Shown piece by piece: positions 12,301-21,856 of a stretch of 64,000 nt of DNA. Below the pieces are notes generated by a model, which was given only the letters and a program-made list of their open reading frames with translations, did no database searches and was not told the DNA's origin. The stretch spans positions 18,988,001 to 19,052,000 of the forward strand of contig CM050447.1 in NCBI GenBank assembly GCA_027563935.2. Direction: 5' to 3'. The translations under genes were made by a program, and so were the position numbers. Position 1 is the first letter of the stretch. Every line of letters starts with the position of its first letter. The stretch comes from Costus lasius (Eukaryota > Streptophyta > Magnoliopsida > Zingiberales > Costaceae).

Positions 12301-15300
12301 TCCGGGAAACTAACCGTCCAGACTGCATTGTGATGTGCGCATGGGACGTGATGTACAGGGTTTGGAAAGATAACACGGGTTTCGAGATTTAGGAATTTGC
12401 ACCATCACCGAATCAACGGTGATGTGCATGGTTTCCTAGAGTTTTAGGAATCCATGGATTCCTAAAAAACGAGCTCTAAAAGGAAATTTTTTTTAGGAAT
12501 CCGTGGATTCCTAATTTTTTAGGAATCCACAAATCAAAACCGTCCAGAGTGCGTTGTGATGTGCAGGGTTTGGAAAGGTAACACGGGTTTCGAGATTTAG
12601 GGATTTACACCATCATCGATCCAACGGTGTTGTGTAGGGTTTCCTAGAGTCTTAGGAAGCCTCGGATTACTAAAAAATGCGCTCTAAATGGAACATTTTT
12701 TTAGGAATCCACGAATCTAACCGTCCAAAGTGCGTTGTGATGTGCGCACGGGACGTGATTTGCAGGGTTTGGAATGGTTCGAGATTTTGGAATTTGCACC
12801 ATCACCGATCCAACGGTGATGTGCAGGGTTTCCTAGAGTTTTAGGAATCTACAGATTTCTAGAAAATGCGCTCTAAAAGGAAAATTTTTTTAGGAATCAG
12901 CGGATTCCTAATTTTTTAGGAATCCGCGAATCTAACCGTCCTGATTACGCTCTAATGTGTGCACGGGACGTGATGTGTAGTGTTTGGAAACGTAACAGGG
13001 GTTTCGAGATTTAGGAATTTGCACCATCACCGATCCAACGGTGATGTACAGGGTCTCCTAGAGTTTTAGGAATCCTAGGAATCCGCGAATCTAACCGTCC
13101 TGATTGCGTTCTGATGTGCGCACGGGACGTGATGTGCAGTGTTTGAAAATGTAACACAGGTTTCGAGATTTAGGAATTTGCACCATCACCGATCCAACGG
13201 TGATGTGCAGGGTCTCCTAGAGTTTTAGGAATCCGCGGATTCCTAGAAAATGCGCTCTAAATGAAAATTTTTTTTAGGAATCTGCGGATTCCTAAAAAGT
13301 TAGGAATCCGTCCTAATTTATTAGGAATCTGCGAATCTAACCGTCCAGAGTGCGTTGTGATGTGCGCACGGGACGTGATGTGCAGGGTTTGGAAAGGTAA
13401 CACGGGTTTCGACATTTAGGAATTTGCACCCTCACCGTTGGAACGGACCAACGGTAATGTGCAAGGTTTCCTAGAGTTTTAGGAATCCGCGGATTCCTAG
13501 AAAATGCGCTCTAAAAGGAAATTTTTTTTAGGAATCCACGGATTCCTCCACGAATCTAACCGTCCAGAGTGCATTGTGATGTGCGAACGGAACGTGATGT
13601 GCAGGGTTTGGAAACGTAACACAGGTTTCGAGATTTAAGAATTTGCACCATCACCGATCCAACGATGATGTGTAGGGTTTCCTAGAGTTTTAGGAATCTG
13701 CGGATTCCTAGAAAATGCGCTCTAAAAGAAAAAAACTTTTAGGAATCCGCGAATCAAAACCATCTAGAGTGCATTGTGATTGCGCACGGGACGTGATGTG
13801 CAGGGTTTGGGAATATGACAGGGGTTTCGAGATTTAGGAATTTGCACCATCACTGATCCAACGGTGATGTGCAGGGTTTTCTAGAGTTTTAGGAATCCGC
13901 GGATTCCTAGAAAATGCTCTCTAAAGAAAAGAATTTTTAGGAATCCGCGAATCAAAACCGTCCAGAGTGCGTTGTGATGTGCGCACGAGACATGATGTGC
14001 AAGGTTTGGAAGGTGACATGGGTTTCGAGATTTAGGGATTTGCACCATCACCGATCCAACGGTGATGCGCAGGGTTTCCTAGAGTTTTAGTAATCCGCGG
14101 ATTCTTAGAAAACTGGCTCTAAAAGGAATTTTTTTTAGAAATCCGCAGATTCCTAATTTTTTAGGAATCCGCACATTCCTAAATTTTTAAGAATCCGCGA
14201 ATCAAAACCGTCTGGAGTGCGTTGTGATGTGCGAACGGGATGTGATGTGAAGGGTTTGGGAAGATAACACAGGTTTCGAGATTTAGGAACGGTGATGTGT
14301 AGGGTTTCCTAGAGTTTTAGCAATCCGCGGATTCTTAGAAAACGCACTCTAAAAAGGAAAAAATTTTTAGGAATTCGCAAATCAAAACCGTCCAGAGTGA
14401 GTTGTGATGTGCGGACAGGACATGATGTGTAGGGTTTGGGAAGCTAACAAGGATTTTGAGATTTAGGGATTTGCAGGATTTCCTAGAGTTTTAGGAATCC
14501 GCATATTCCTAGAAAATGCACTCTAAAAGGAAAAATTTTTTAGGAATCCGTGGATTCCTAATTTTTTAGGAATCCGTGGATCTAACCGTCCATAGTGCAT
14601 TGTGATGTGCGCATGAGACGTGATGAGCAGAGTTTGGAAAGGTAACACTGGTTTCAAAATTTAGGGATTTGCACCATCACCGATCCACCGGTGATGTGCA
14701 GGGTTTCCTAGAGTTTTTCCTAGAGTTTTAGAAATCCGCAGATTCCTAGAAAACGCGTTCTAAAAGGAAATTTTCTTTAGGAATCCGCAGATTCCTAATT
14801 TTTTAGGAATCCGCGAATCAAAACCGTCCAGAGTGCGTTGTGATGTGCGCACGGGACGTGATGTGCTAGGTTTGGGAAGGTATCACGGGTTTCGAGGGGA
14901 AACATTTTTTAGGAATCCACGGATTCCTAATTTTTTAGGAATCCACGAATCAAAACCGTCCAGAGTGCGTCGTCATGTGCGCACGAGACGTGATGTGCAG
15001 GATTTGAGAAAGCAACATGGGTTTCGAGATTTAGGGCTTTGCACCATCATCGATCCAACGGTGATGTGCAGAGTTTCCTAGAGTTTTAGGAATCCGTGGA
15101 TTCCTAAATAACGCGCTCTAAAAGGAAAATTTTTGTAGGAATCCACGGATTCCTAATTTTTTAAGAATCTGCGAATCTAAACCGTCTAGAGTGCGTTGTG
15201 ATGTGCGCACAGGACATGATGTGCAGGGTTTGGGAAGATAACATGGGTTTCGAGATTTAGGGATTTGTACCATCACCGATCTAACGGTGATGTGTAGGGT

Positions 15301-18300
15301 TTTCTAGAGTTTTAGGAATTTGCGGATTCCTAGAAAACGCACTCTAAAAGAAAAAATAGGAATCCCCAAATCAAAACCGTCCAGAGTGCATTGTGATGTG
15401 CGCACGGAACGTGATGTGCAGGGTTTGGGAAGGTAATACGGGTTTCGAGATTTAGGGATTTGCACCACCACCGATCCAACGGCGATGTGCAGGGTTTCCT
15501 AGAGTCTTAGGGCGCACGGGACGTGATGTGCAGGGTTTGGGAAGGTAATGCAGGTTTCGAGATTTAGCGATTTGCACCATCACCGATTAAACGGTGATGT
15601 GCAGGGTTTCCTAGAGTTTTAGGAATCCGCGGATTCCTAGAAAACGCGCTCTAAAAGGAAAATTTTTTTAGGAATCCGCAGATTCCTAAATTTTTAGGAA
15701 TCTGCAAATCAAAACCGTCCAGAGTGCGTTGTGATGTGCGCACGGGACGTGATGTGCAGTTTTAGGAAGGTAACATGGGTTTCGAGATTTAGGGATTTGC
15801 ACCATCACCGATCCAACGGCGACGTATAGGGTTTCCTATAGTTTTAGGAATCTGCGGATTCCTAGAAAACGCGCTCTAAAAAGAAAAATTTTTTAAGAAA
15901 TCTGCAATCAAAATAGTCCAAAGTGCATTGTAATGTGCGCACGAGACATGATGTGCAGGGTTTGAGAAGGTAACATGGGTTTTGAGATTTAGAGATTTGC
16001 ACCATCACCGATCCAACGGTGATGTCCAAGGTTTCCTAGAGTTTTAGGTATCCGCGGATTCCTCAAAAACGCGCTCCTAAATCTCGAATATAAAATGACA
16101 CACCATTTCTATTGTATGAATAAATGAATGACAAGTAGCTGCTTGCATGTGTCTTTCTCTCTCATGAGTAAGTAGTGCTATGGGGCCATATATAGACTAA
16201 CTTGCATAGAAAAGTGATACTTAGGGCTTGATTAGCGGAGCTTTCCACTCTGCTTTCTAGGTTGACTGCTCCGCTTTCTAAGTTGATTGTGGTTTGACTG
16301 TTGTCCACATTTAGCATAAATAGCTTATTTTAAATAACATAGTAAGCTGAGAAAACCCAGTTTTTTGTTTTGCAGCTATCCACCTTCTAGACAACTCCAC
16401 TAAACGGGGCTTTAGCTACTTGCATCTCTCTCAAAAATAAACAGGACTCTTATTATACAGTACATAGAAAAAAACACCGACACTCAGCTAATTGCTTGTT
16501 ATCTTATTACATGCAGAGACAAACAGAACTTTCTCTACAAACTTCTTTTATAAAGTGAGTATTAGATTTATTATATAGATAAAGTTGTAACCATATATTA
16601 AATTTCATATTTCCCTTGCTGTCTAATCTAGGTGAGTGTCTTATGTCTATATATTTGTGCTTTTTACCTCTTGTATAAAGCAAGGAATAAAACCGTACCG
16701 TACCGGCCGGTACCGGTCCGGTGAGCCACCGGTCCCGGATCAGCCGTCGGAGCATGGCTCCGAGGTGGACAGTCGAGGCAGGCAGGCTTCGGGCGAGCGG
16801 CGGAGGCGGCGAGAAGCGGCAGCAGGTGAGTGAAGCTTCGTTCGAAGCTTCCGCCGGCGATGGAAGCTTTTCTTCCGCCGCCGCCGCCGCCGCCGCCGCT
16901 GTTCTCCCTCAAACCCTAAACTCAGCTCACCGCCGGTTCTTGCTTGGTACGCCGGTACTAGACTGGTACCGTACCAGTCCGGTGGCTCGCCGGAGCATGG
17001 TACCGGACCGGCTTTGTGAACCTTGGTATAAAGCCCAAAGAAACACCTCTTTCCATTCAAATGAATGGCACATACACATGGATTATGTATATAGACCAAC
17101 TTAAATTTAAAAAAAAAAGCCCAGTAAAATAGCAAAAACAATTCAAGGCAAACCATTGCATTGTTAAGTGACATAAGCTAGCCAAGACCTCTGTTTAGAA
17201 ACTTTCTAAACATATACTGCAACATTGGTTGTGCTAACTGATCTTTGCCTTCACATTCACTAGGTTTATTTCGTGCAAATAACGATTTCAAAACAGTGAG
17301 AAAAACAATCATGCTTTGATAGAATAAATAAAAGATAATTTTGCAACACATATGCATAAATAATTTTTATATTTCTTATATTCTTAACGGATCCGAAGAA
17401 CTGTAAACTAAGTGACTCAGAATGACTAAACTGCTTACTTGAATGCGATTACGGTGAGCAAACTCTGAGACTGCCCGATGCTCTGTTAATCTTTGTAGCT
17501 CCCTTTGCCTCTCTGATGTCAATCTCATGAATAGCTCAAGGCGGGCCTGCCTGCCTCTCAGTCTCAGTAACTCCCTTCTGACATGGTCCGATTGACCATC
17601 CTCATGATCCACAACAGACCAATCTCTTTCAGGCGTCCTCTCTTCCCTCCTGCCAGAGCGAGCATCTCTGTGCTGCTGGCTAGTCATTTGCACCCATTCT
17701 CTCACCAGTCTCACTCTCTCCATCTCAATCTCCCCAAGCCATTGTGCTCTCTGGGGTTCATTCCTGGATGAGACTCGAGGTTCCGGTACTGCGATGCCAC
17801 TCTCCGTCATCCATCCACGAACTATTTGCCGCACTCTCTCCCTTGCATCTTCACCAAGTTCAGGAGGCTGCACCGATCTCGACCTCCGATGCACCTCATC
17901 TAACTCATGCGGCCTTGGGGAAGGCTCCACATTTTCACGGGCCCACTGTTCGTTCCGGCCATCCGAGATGTTCCGACCAGCTAGTGCAGACGCCGCAGCA
18001 TTGCTCCTACGCTGTGATGCGGTATCCGTCATGTCCTCGAGCCCCCGCCACATCTGCAGGATCGACGAAGCGCGGTCCGCTACCAGCCGATCAACTGAAG
18101 CCGCGGCCGACGGTGACCTGCGGTACTCCCTAAGAAAGGAGGGGTCGAGCAATGATACAGTGTGGAGTCCAGCGAGTGCCATCAGCTCTGACTCGCGGTT
18201 CCGCCGGTCAATGGTGGTGATTATCTCCTCCGCCTGGCGCGCGACCCACCGGCTGAACACTCGCGAGTGCCTGCGCGCCGCAGCCGACGACTCAGCTAGG

Positions 18301-18428
18301 TCATCTCCCTCAAGGTCGGACCTCCGGCGCCGACGGGCAGCGAGCTGCTCAGCTGCGGCAGCATTGCCTTCATCGTCGTCCTCCCCGCCTCCAGCAGCAC
18401 AGGAGGAATACGAGAGTTCGGTGGTCAT
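3388..18428 (-). CDS. RING-type (C3HC4) E3 ubiquitin ligase, seven coding exons
   Basis: Joined coding exons in transcript order: 18428-17439, 8108-7984, 6328-5705, 5539-5236, 4789-4627, 3687-3585, 3505-3388. All introns are GT-AG, all phases close, and the sum is 2427 nt, or 808 residues from the first in-frame ATG. The C-terminus is a C3HC4 RING of about residues 756-797: CCICC, then CGHMC with zinc ligands C771, H773, C777 and C780, and CPLC (C791, C794), ending in IIEVIRAYS. Just before it, the 4789-4627 exon encodes a coiled-coil-like segment ([20 protein letters not shown]). The arginine-rich N-terminal half comes from the GC-rich first exon. Plants have a family of such long proteins with a C-terminal RING, and function as a ubiquitin ligase is inferred from the RING; substrate unknown. 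Intron 1 is 9.3 kb and holds a large repeat array. The start is uncertain (see the leader entry). Confidence 0.85.
5531..5662 (-). repeat. Three tandem copies of a 45 bp unit spanning a splice acceptor
   Basis: Copies begin at 5531, 5576 and 5621 with exact 45 bp spacing and near identity. On the minus strand each copy ends in TTTGNAG followed by GAGGAGTGTTT, which is the intron end and first exon bases of the 5539-5236 RING exon. The copy next to the exon body has TTTGCAG, the two outer ones TTTGTAG. Using an outer acceptor would keep phase (45 is divisible by 3) but read into an in-frame TGA within the extra sequence. Confidence 0.85.
6871..7306. mobile_element. Non-autonomous hAT-like element in a RING gene intron
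   Basis: Ends are imperfect inverted repeats: TAGGGGTGAGTA on the left and TGCTCACCCCTT on the right. The interior is AT-rich and repeats ATTACCAA / TTACCAAATT motifs, as in known plant TAGGGGTG elements. I could not find an 8 bp target duplication, so the class is inferred from the termini. It lies in the intron between 7984 and 6328. Confidence 0.5.
9385..9560 (-). repeat. Inverted first unit of the tandem array
   Basis: This segment reads as the reverse complement of the other units (AAACTCTAGGAAACC, CTAAATCTCAAAACCCGTG, CCAAACCCTGACATCAC, CACTCTGGATGGTTTTGAT). All other units run in the opposite direction. It therefore makes a head-to-head junction near 9560-9595 and gives the whole array its inverted ends. 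Confidence 0.8.
9385..16076. repeat. 6.7 kb tandem array of a ~215 bp unit with inverted terminal unit
   Basis: About 30 imperfect copies, recognisable by the landmark GGTGATGTGCAGGGTTTCC, which recurs near 9630, 9845, 10070, 10485, 10900, 11125, 11320, 11715, 12190, 12815, 13200, 13865, 14065, 14690, 15060, 15590 and 16015, among others. Spacing varies from about 110 to 260 bp, mainly through gain or loss of a palindromic subunit TAGGAATCCGCGGATTCCTA. Each unit also holds CCGTCCAGAGTGCGTTG, GGGACGTGATGTGCAGGG and GATTTAGGGATTTGCACC segments. The array starts GAGCGCATTTTTTAGG and ends CCTCAAAAACGCGCTC, reverse complements of each other, so it is bounded by inverted repeats of about 47 bp. No target duplication was found. 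There is no coding content; frames reported inside are chance. Confidence 0.88.
16681..17025. mobile_element. Non-autonomous hAT-type element with 8 bp target duplication
   Basis: Flanked by direct repeats GTATAAAG at 16673-16680 and 17026-17033. Termini CAAGG...CCTTG are short inverted repeats, and subterminal regions are rich in inverted GGTACCGG/CCGGTACC motifs. The middle is GC-rich and includes a (GCC)n run at about 16875-16900. An 8 bp duplication fits hAT insertion. It lies in intron 1 of the RING gene. Confidence 0.72.
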
Positions 18429-18593
18429 GTAGCAATCGAGGTGGCCACGGACGAACTCCCAGAGCCAGCGATGGAACTCAAGATCCGCATTCCTCGCCGG
18501 AAATCCACCTTGGGCGGAGCCGTCGCTTGCGTCGTTCGATCTCGACCAGAAAAGAATGGAGCGAAGGCCCAAGCGATTGTGGTTGCTGCTCAA
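17439..18593 (-). CDS. GC-rich first coding exon of the RING ligase, with an open stretch before its first ATG
   Basis: The frame is open from 18593 to the splice donor after 17439 (CAA followed by GTAAGC). An in-frame TAG at 18599-18597 closes it upstream, and the first ATG in frame is at 18428-18426. The 55 codons before that ATG are not random-looking: they include a Trp/Leu-rich segment (FHRWLWEFVRGHLDCY) that runs without a break into the conserved part. Either translation starts at a non-AUG codon, or an unseen upstream exon is spliced in, or the segment is leader and the protein starts at MTTELS. I used the ATG for the gene entry as the conservative choice. Confidence 0.55.
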
Positions 18594-18690
18594 GCCCTAA
18601 ATCGACTCTAAAATCTCCTCTTTGTCGGCGCTGAGGAAGTGCGATCACGAGAAGAGTAAAACCTAATAATTCGGAATTTGTAGAAGGCAT
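18478..18690 (-). other. Upstream open reading frame in the leader of the RING ligase gene
   Basis: Reading the minus strand from 18690, an ATG (MPSTNSELLGF...) opens a frame of about 70 codons that stops with TGA at 18480-18478, some 50 bases before the ATG of the main frame. If the transcript starts upstream of 18690 this is the first AUG and could limit main-frame translation. Whether it is transcribed cannot be told from sequence. Confidence 0.35.
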
Positions 18691-18699
18691 TGAGATCAA

Positions 18700-19602
18700 A
18701 AGACAAAAGGTACGGGAAAATGTACAAGTTGTGAAAGGGCGGGACGAGACGCGGAGTTTGATATTAGTACTCTTTGTTTATTAACTGCACTCTCATGGCG
18801 TCTAATAAAATGTACTAATGTGAGATATAAAAGAGAATAATATTTTAGGTAAGGGGTTAGTGGAGTGACAATAATGGATCGACCCAATTGGTTGGATACT
18901 TATCTTGCGTCCACTTCATCGATTTGGAAGGAGCGCGATCAACGCCACATGGATTTGTCTTATCTCCATTCCATGTGGATGTAATAACAAGCTCACCTTT
19001 AAATTTAAGTATATTTGCACTTATCTTTATAAAAAAAAAAAAAAAAAGAGTTTTCACCCTACACTTGTATTAATTTCACTTTATATCCTAACGTTGTATA
19101 TTTAAAAAAAAAACGTATTATATATACATATATGTATGTGGACATAAACTTAGACTTCTTGTAGACGATGGTAGTTTTTTTAAAAAAATATTTGTGTGCA
19201 GAGTAATAAATTTGAGAAATTTGTACATTTGTGCTTTCATACTACGTGTACTTCAATTGACAATTTTATAAAATCTGCAATTTGTACATTTACATGAATT
19301 TTTTTTTCATAAATAAATTTAATACACATTAAATTAATGTTTGGTATTTGTAACACTTAAGACATGCATTTTAGATACAGTTTATTAGCTGGCTAGAACT
19401 ATATATGCACAATAAGTAATAAAGTCACTCTAAGTTAATTTTCTTTAATGTGCTACACTTAGGTCACTCGAGGATCCTTGCTCAAGTGATAATGACCTAG
19501 GTATCTATTTGGGTTAAGTATTTTTTTTTGAACTATCGATCCTCCTCCTAATTTTAGGATCACTCTGCTAAAGCCACTCAAACATTTGGTGACTTAACCT
19601 CT
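18700..19602. other. Upstream region of the RING gene, AT-rich
   Basis: Should contain the promoter of the minus-strand RING gene. It is AT-rich with poly-A runs near 19030 and 19105. I could not pick a convincing TATA box or a gene. Confidence 0.4.
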
Positions 19603-19809
19603 CAACACTTTGGGGCGCATTTTCTAGCCTAATCCCATCCGAACGGTGAAGGCTGGGCGCGTGACAAGTGGCATTTTGGAAATCGAACGGTCGAGCCATT
19701 CTTGTGTAAACTTGCCCCAAGTCGACAATTGCTCGCCCTCGTCCCTCGCCGATGAGGCGCCCGCCCAACGCCTCGCCAAGCATCGAGCCACCATGCTTTT
19801 CCTAATGGC

Positions 19810-20161
19810 TAAGGGTGTCAATGGGTACCAAAACTCGCAAGTACCCGACCCGTTTATGGCGGGTTTGAGTACCCGATTAGCTAATCGGGTCGGGTTCGAG
19901 TTTATTCTCACGGGTTCAGGTACCCAATACCCGATTAATATATAATGAAAAATAAATTTTTATATTTATATAATAAAATAATTTTTAATAAATATATTTA
20001 TTATTATTATTTTTTATAGTTATATTTTATAAAAATAATTTTAAAATAAATATTTTAATTTAAATGGGTACCTGTGGGTATCCGTTTAAATACCTAACTC
20101 AGGTTTAGTCGGGTTCGGGTTTGGTCAAAACTCGCAGGTACCCGACCCGTTGACATCTCTA
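19810..20161. mobile_element. hAT-type element nested in the Pack-MULE
   Basis: Flanked by 8 bp repeats CTAATGGC (19802-19809) and CTAACGGC (20162-20169), one mismatch. Ends are inverted: TAAGGGTGTCAATGGGT and ACCCGTTGACATCTCTA. Both subterminal parts are rich in GGGTACCCGAC motifs, with an AT-rich core, a widespread plant non-autonomous hAT pattern. It inserted after the Pack-MULE was in place or formed, because the MULE inverted repeats enclose it. Confidence 0.78.
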
Positions 20162-20449
20162 CTAACGGCATTCATCAAGATCGCACTCGACTCAGAAAAA
20201 GCATGTCTCACTCTCCCTCCAGGGTTTCAAAGGAGCAGACGACTCCCCTCCATGGATGAATCTTGGAGACGAGGAGGGGGAAGAGCCGCCACCGCCGTGT
20301 CCAAGAAGCCTGCCGCGACCGCATGCGGCGAACTTGGAAAGCCACAAGTTTTAAGCAACATCACTTGTCCTCCCCCACTCCTCCGACGTCGCTCTCGATC
20401 CCAGCGTAAGCCGGTGATGTCTCCCGGACAGAGAACCGGCCTCGGTCGC

Positions 20450-20845
20450 GCTGCATGTCCATGTCCCCCCTGGCGCTCCCGCCCTAAGTCAGAGAACGAG
20501 CCTGTGAACGACGAAGCCGACGGCGGTGACCACTGCCAGAACCGCGGACCGCCAGCTAAGCAGCAGAGCCTGCCGGCTCGGGGGAGGCTGCGAAAAAAAG
20601 GGATATGGACCTGGAAGCCGATGCGCGCACTGTCCCACATCGGGATGCAGCGCCTTGGATGCCTCTTCCCTGTCAAGGTGGTGGCGATCCAAGGTCTGTC
20701 AGCCACCATGAACGGCATTCGCCTCTCGATGGCCATGAGCAAGAAGGAGACCAAGGAGGGTGCTCTGCAGACGATGCCGGCTCGCGTACTGCAAGCGTCG
20801 GTCGACTTCGAGGAGACGATCTTCATCCGGCTCGCGCTCCCATTC
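20450..20845 (+). pseudogene. Captured fragment of a PLASTID MOVEMENT IMPAIRED1 (PMI1)-like gene, NT-C2 domain
   Basis: From 20600 the frame reads GIWTWKPMRALSHIGMQ, then GCLFPVKVVAIQGL, SKKETKEGALQTMPARV and VDFEETIFIRL. This is the NT-C2 (N-terminal C2-like) pattern of PMI1 and related plant proteins, which act in chloroplast and nuclear positioning. Upstream, PPWRSRPK at about 20475 resembles the SPWRSRPK segment that precedes the domain in those proteins. The frame runs straight into the right inverted repeat, so the domain is cut short and the rest of the gene is absent. There is no obvious original start. It is open across the domain on the plus strand, so a chimeric product is conceivable but not shown. 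Confidence 0.75.
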
Positions 20846-20917
20846 TCCACCGTTCGGATGAGATTAGGCACCCCCCCCCCCCCCCATCCACTTAGAAAAT
20901 GCGCCCCCCAACACTTT

Positions 20918-21851
20918 GCTATTTTTTCATTCAGAGTATTGCTTATAAATTATTATATTTAATAAATTATTACAAGATTCAAATATTATAGATTATTATA
21001 TTTACGAATATGTAATTATATACGCAAAAACTAGTATATTCTAATAGCGTTATTAGTATGAACATCCATGTACTGTAGATTAGTTTTGCTTATTACAAAA
21101 TATAGCATAATTACAAGCAAAAGTGATCAACGATTGAATTGATTGGGAAGCGGGCTCAAATTTGCACCATCACAATAGACTGCATGAAGGGTCCATATAA
21201 TTTTTTACAATTTTGTTTGAACAATCTAGGTCACTTATGTAGAATAATACCTGAACAATTGTTTGATTCCATCATTAATAATTTGAAAAGTTGGACTACG
21301 GATGACTTATCTTTCGGCTACACAGTGCTTCCAAAAGCTGCAAGACCTATTAATTAAGAGTGGATCCCTACTGGTATGATGCCAAAATTCCAAATTGTGT
21401 GCTTTGCCACTATCTGCAAAGGCATGGGTTGTTCCACCAGATCATAGGACCGACACGGAGTTTTTGTCAACTCATGCTATAGTAAGATTTAATTGTGAAG
21501 AACATGCACGATTTCCGGAAAAAAAATCTACATATTTTCTTTATATAGTATTTTATAAAAAATTATTGTTATTAACCTTTAATTTTTAAATTAAAAATAC
21601 AAGCAATATGATATTTAAAAAAAATAGAGCACGACATCCAAAGTCAAAAGAATTTATAATAAAGAATTATATAACTTTTTACGACTTTTTTTATCTATTT
21701 TATTTTAAATATCCAAATATAATTTCACATTATATATATACAATCCTCATGAGTTCACTAATATTGAACTATTTCATTTCAATACCAGCAAGTTAATGAA
21801 TGGATTTTTAATAAATAGATCATAACAAAAAGTGTTAGAGCACAACAATCA
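20918..21851. other. AT-rich intergenic stretch
   Basis: Between the Pack-MULE and the gag-protease element. A 72-codon frame at 21139-21357 has ordinary amino-acid composition but no recognised domain. Nothing else seen. Confidence 0.4.
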
Positions 21852-21856
21852 ATAGG

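Larger units (their letters stand above)
8109..17438 (-). other. Intron 1 of the RING ligase gene, 9.3 kb
   Basis: Donor GTAAGC at 17438 and acceptor TTTTCAG at 8109 join CAA (Gln) to TCA TTG (Ser-Leu) without phase loss. The intron holds, in plus coordinates, ordinary AT-rich DNA to about 9384, the inverted-end tandem array at 9385-16076, AT-rich DNA, and the hAT element at 16681-17025. I saw no credible extra exon inside it. Confidence 0.75.
19612..20908 (+). mobile_element. Pack-MULE: Mutator-like element carrying a PMI1-like gene fragment
   Basis: Flanked by a 9 bp direct repeat CAACACTTT at 19603-19611 and 20909-20917, the length typical of Mutator-like elements. Terminal inverted repeats share GGGGCGCATTTTCTA and then CCTAATCYCATCCGAACGGTG, the right copy being interrupted by a poly-C run (about 20873-20885) and a few extra bases. 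The interior is GC-rich and coding-like and includes a recognisable host gene fragment at 20600-20845. No transposase is present, so it is non-autonomous. A separate hAT element is inserted at 19810-20161. Confidence 0.82.

Noticed and set aside
9385..16076. CRISPR-like array
   Set aside because: The units are long and repeated throughout, with no unique spacers, and the context is a plant intron. It is a satellite-like tandem repeat.
17794..18432. 212-codon plus-strand frame opposite the RING first exon
   Set aside because: Antisense shadow of a GC-rich coding exon; no domain.
21139..21357. 72-codon plus frame next to the Pack-MULE
   Set aside because: No domain recognised and no splice partners found.
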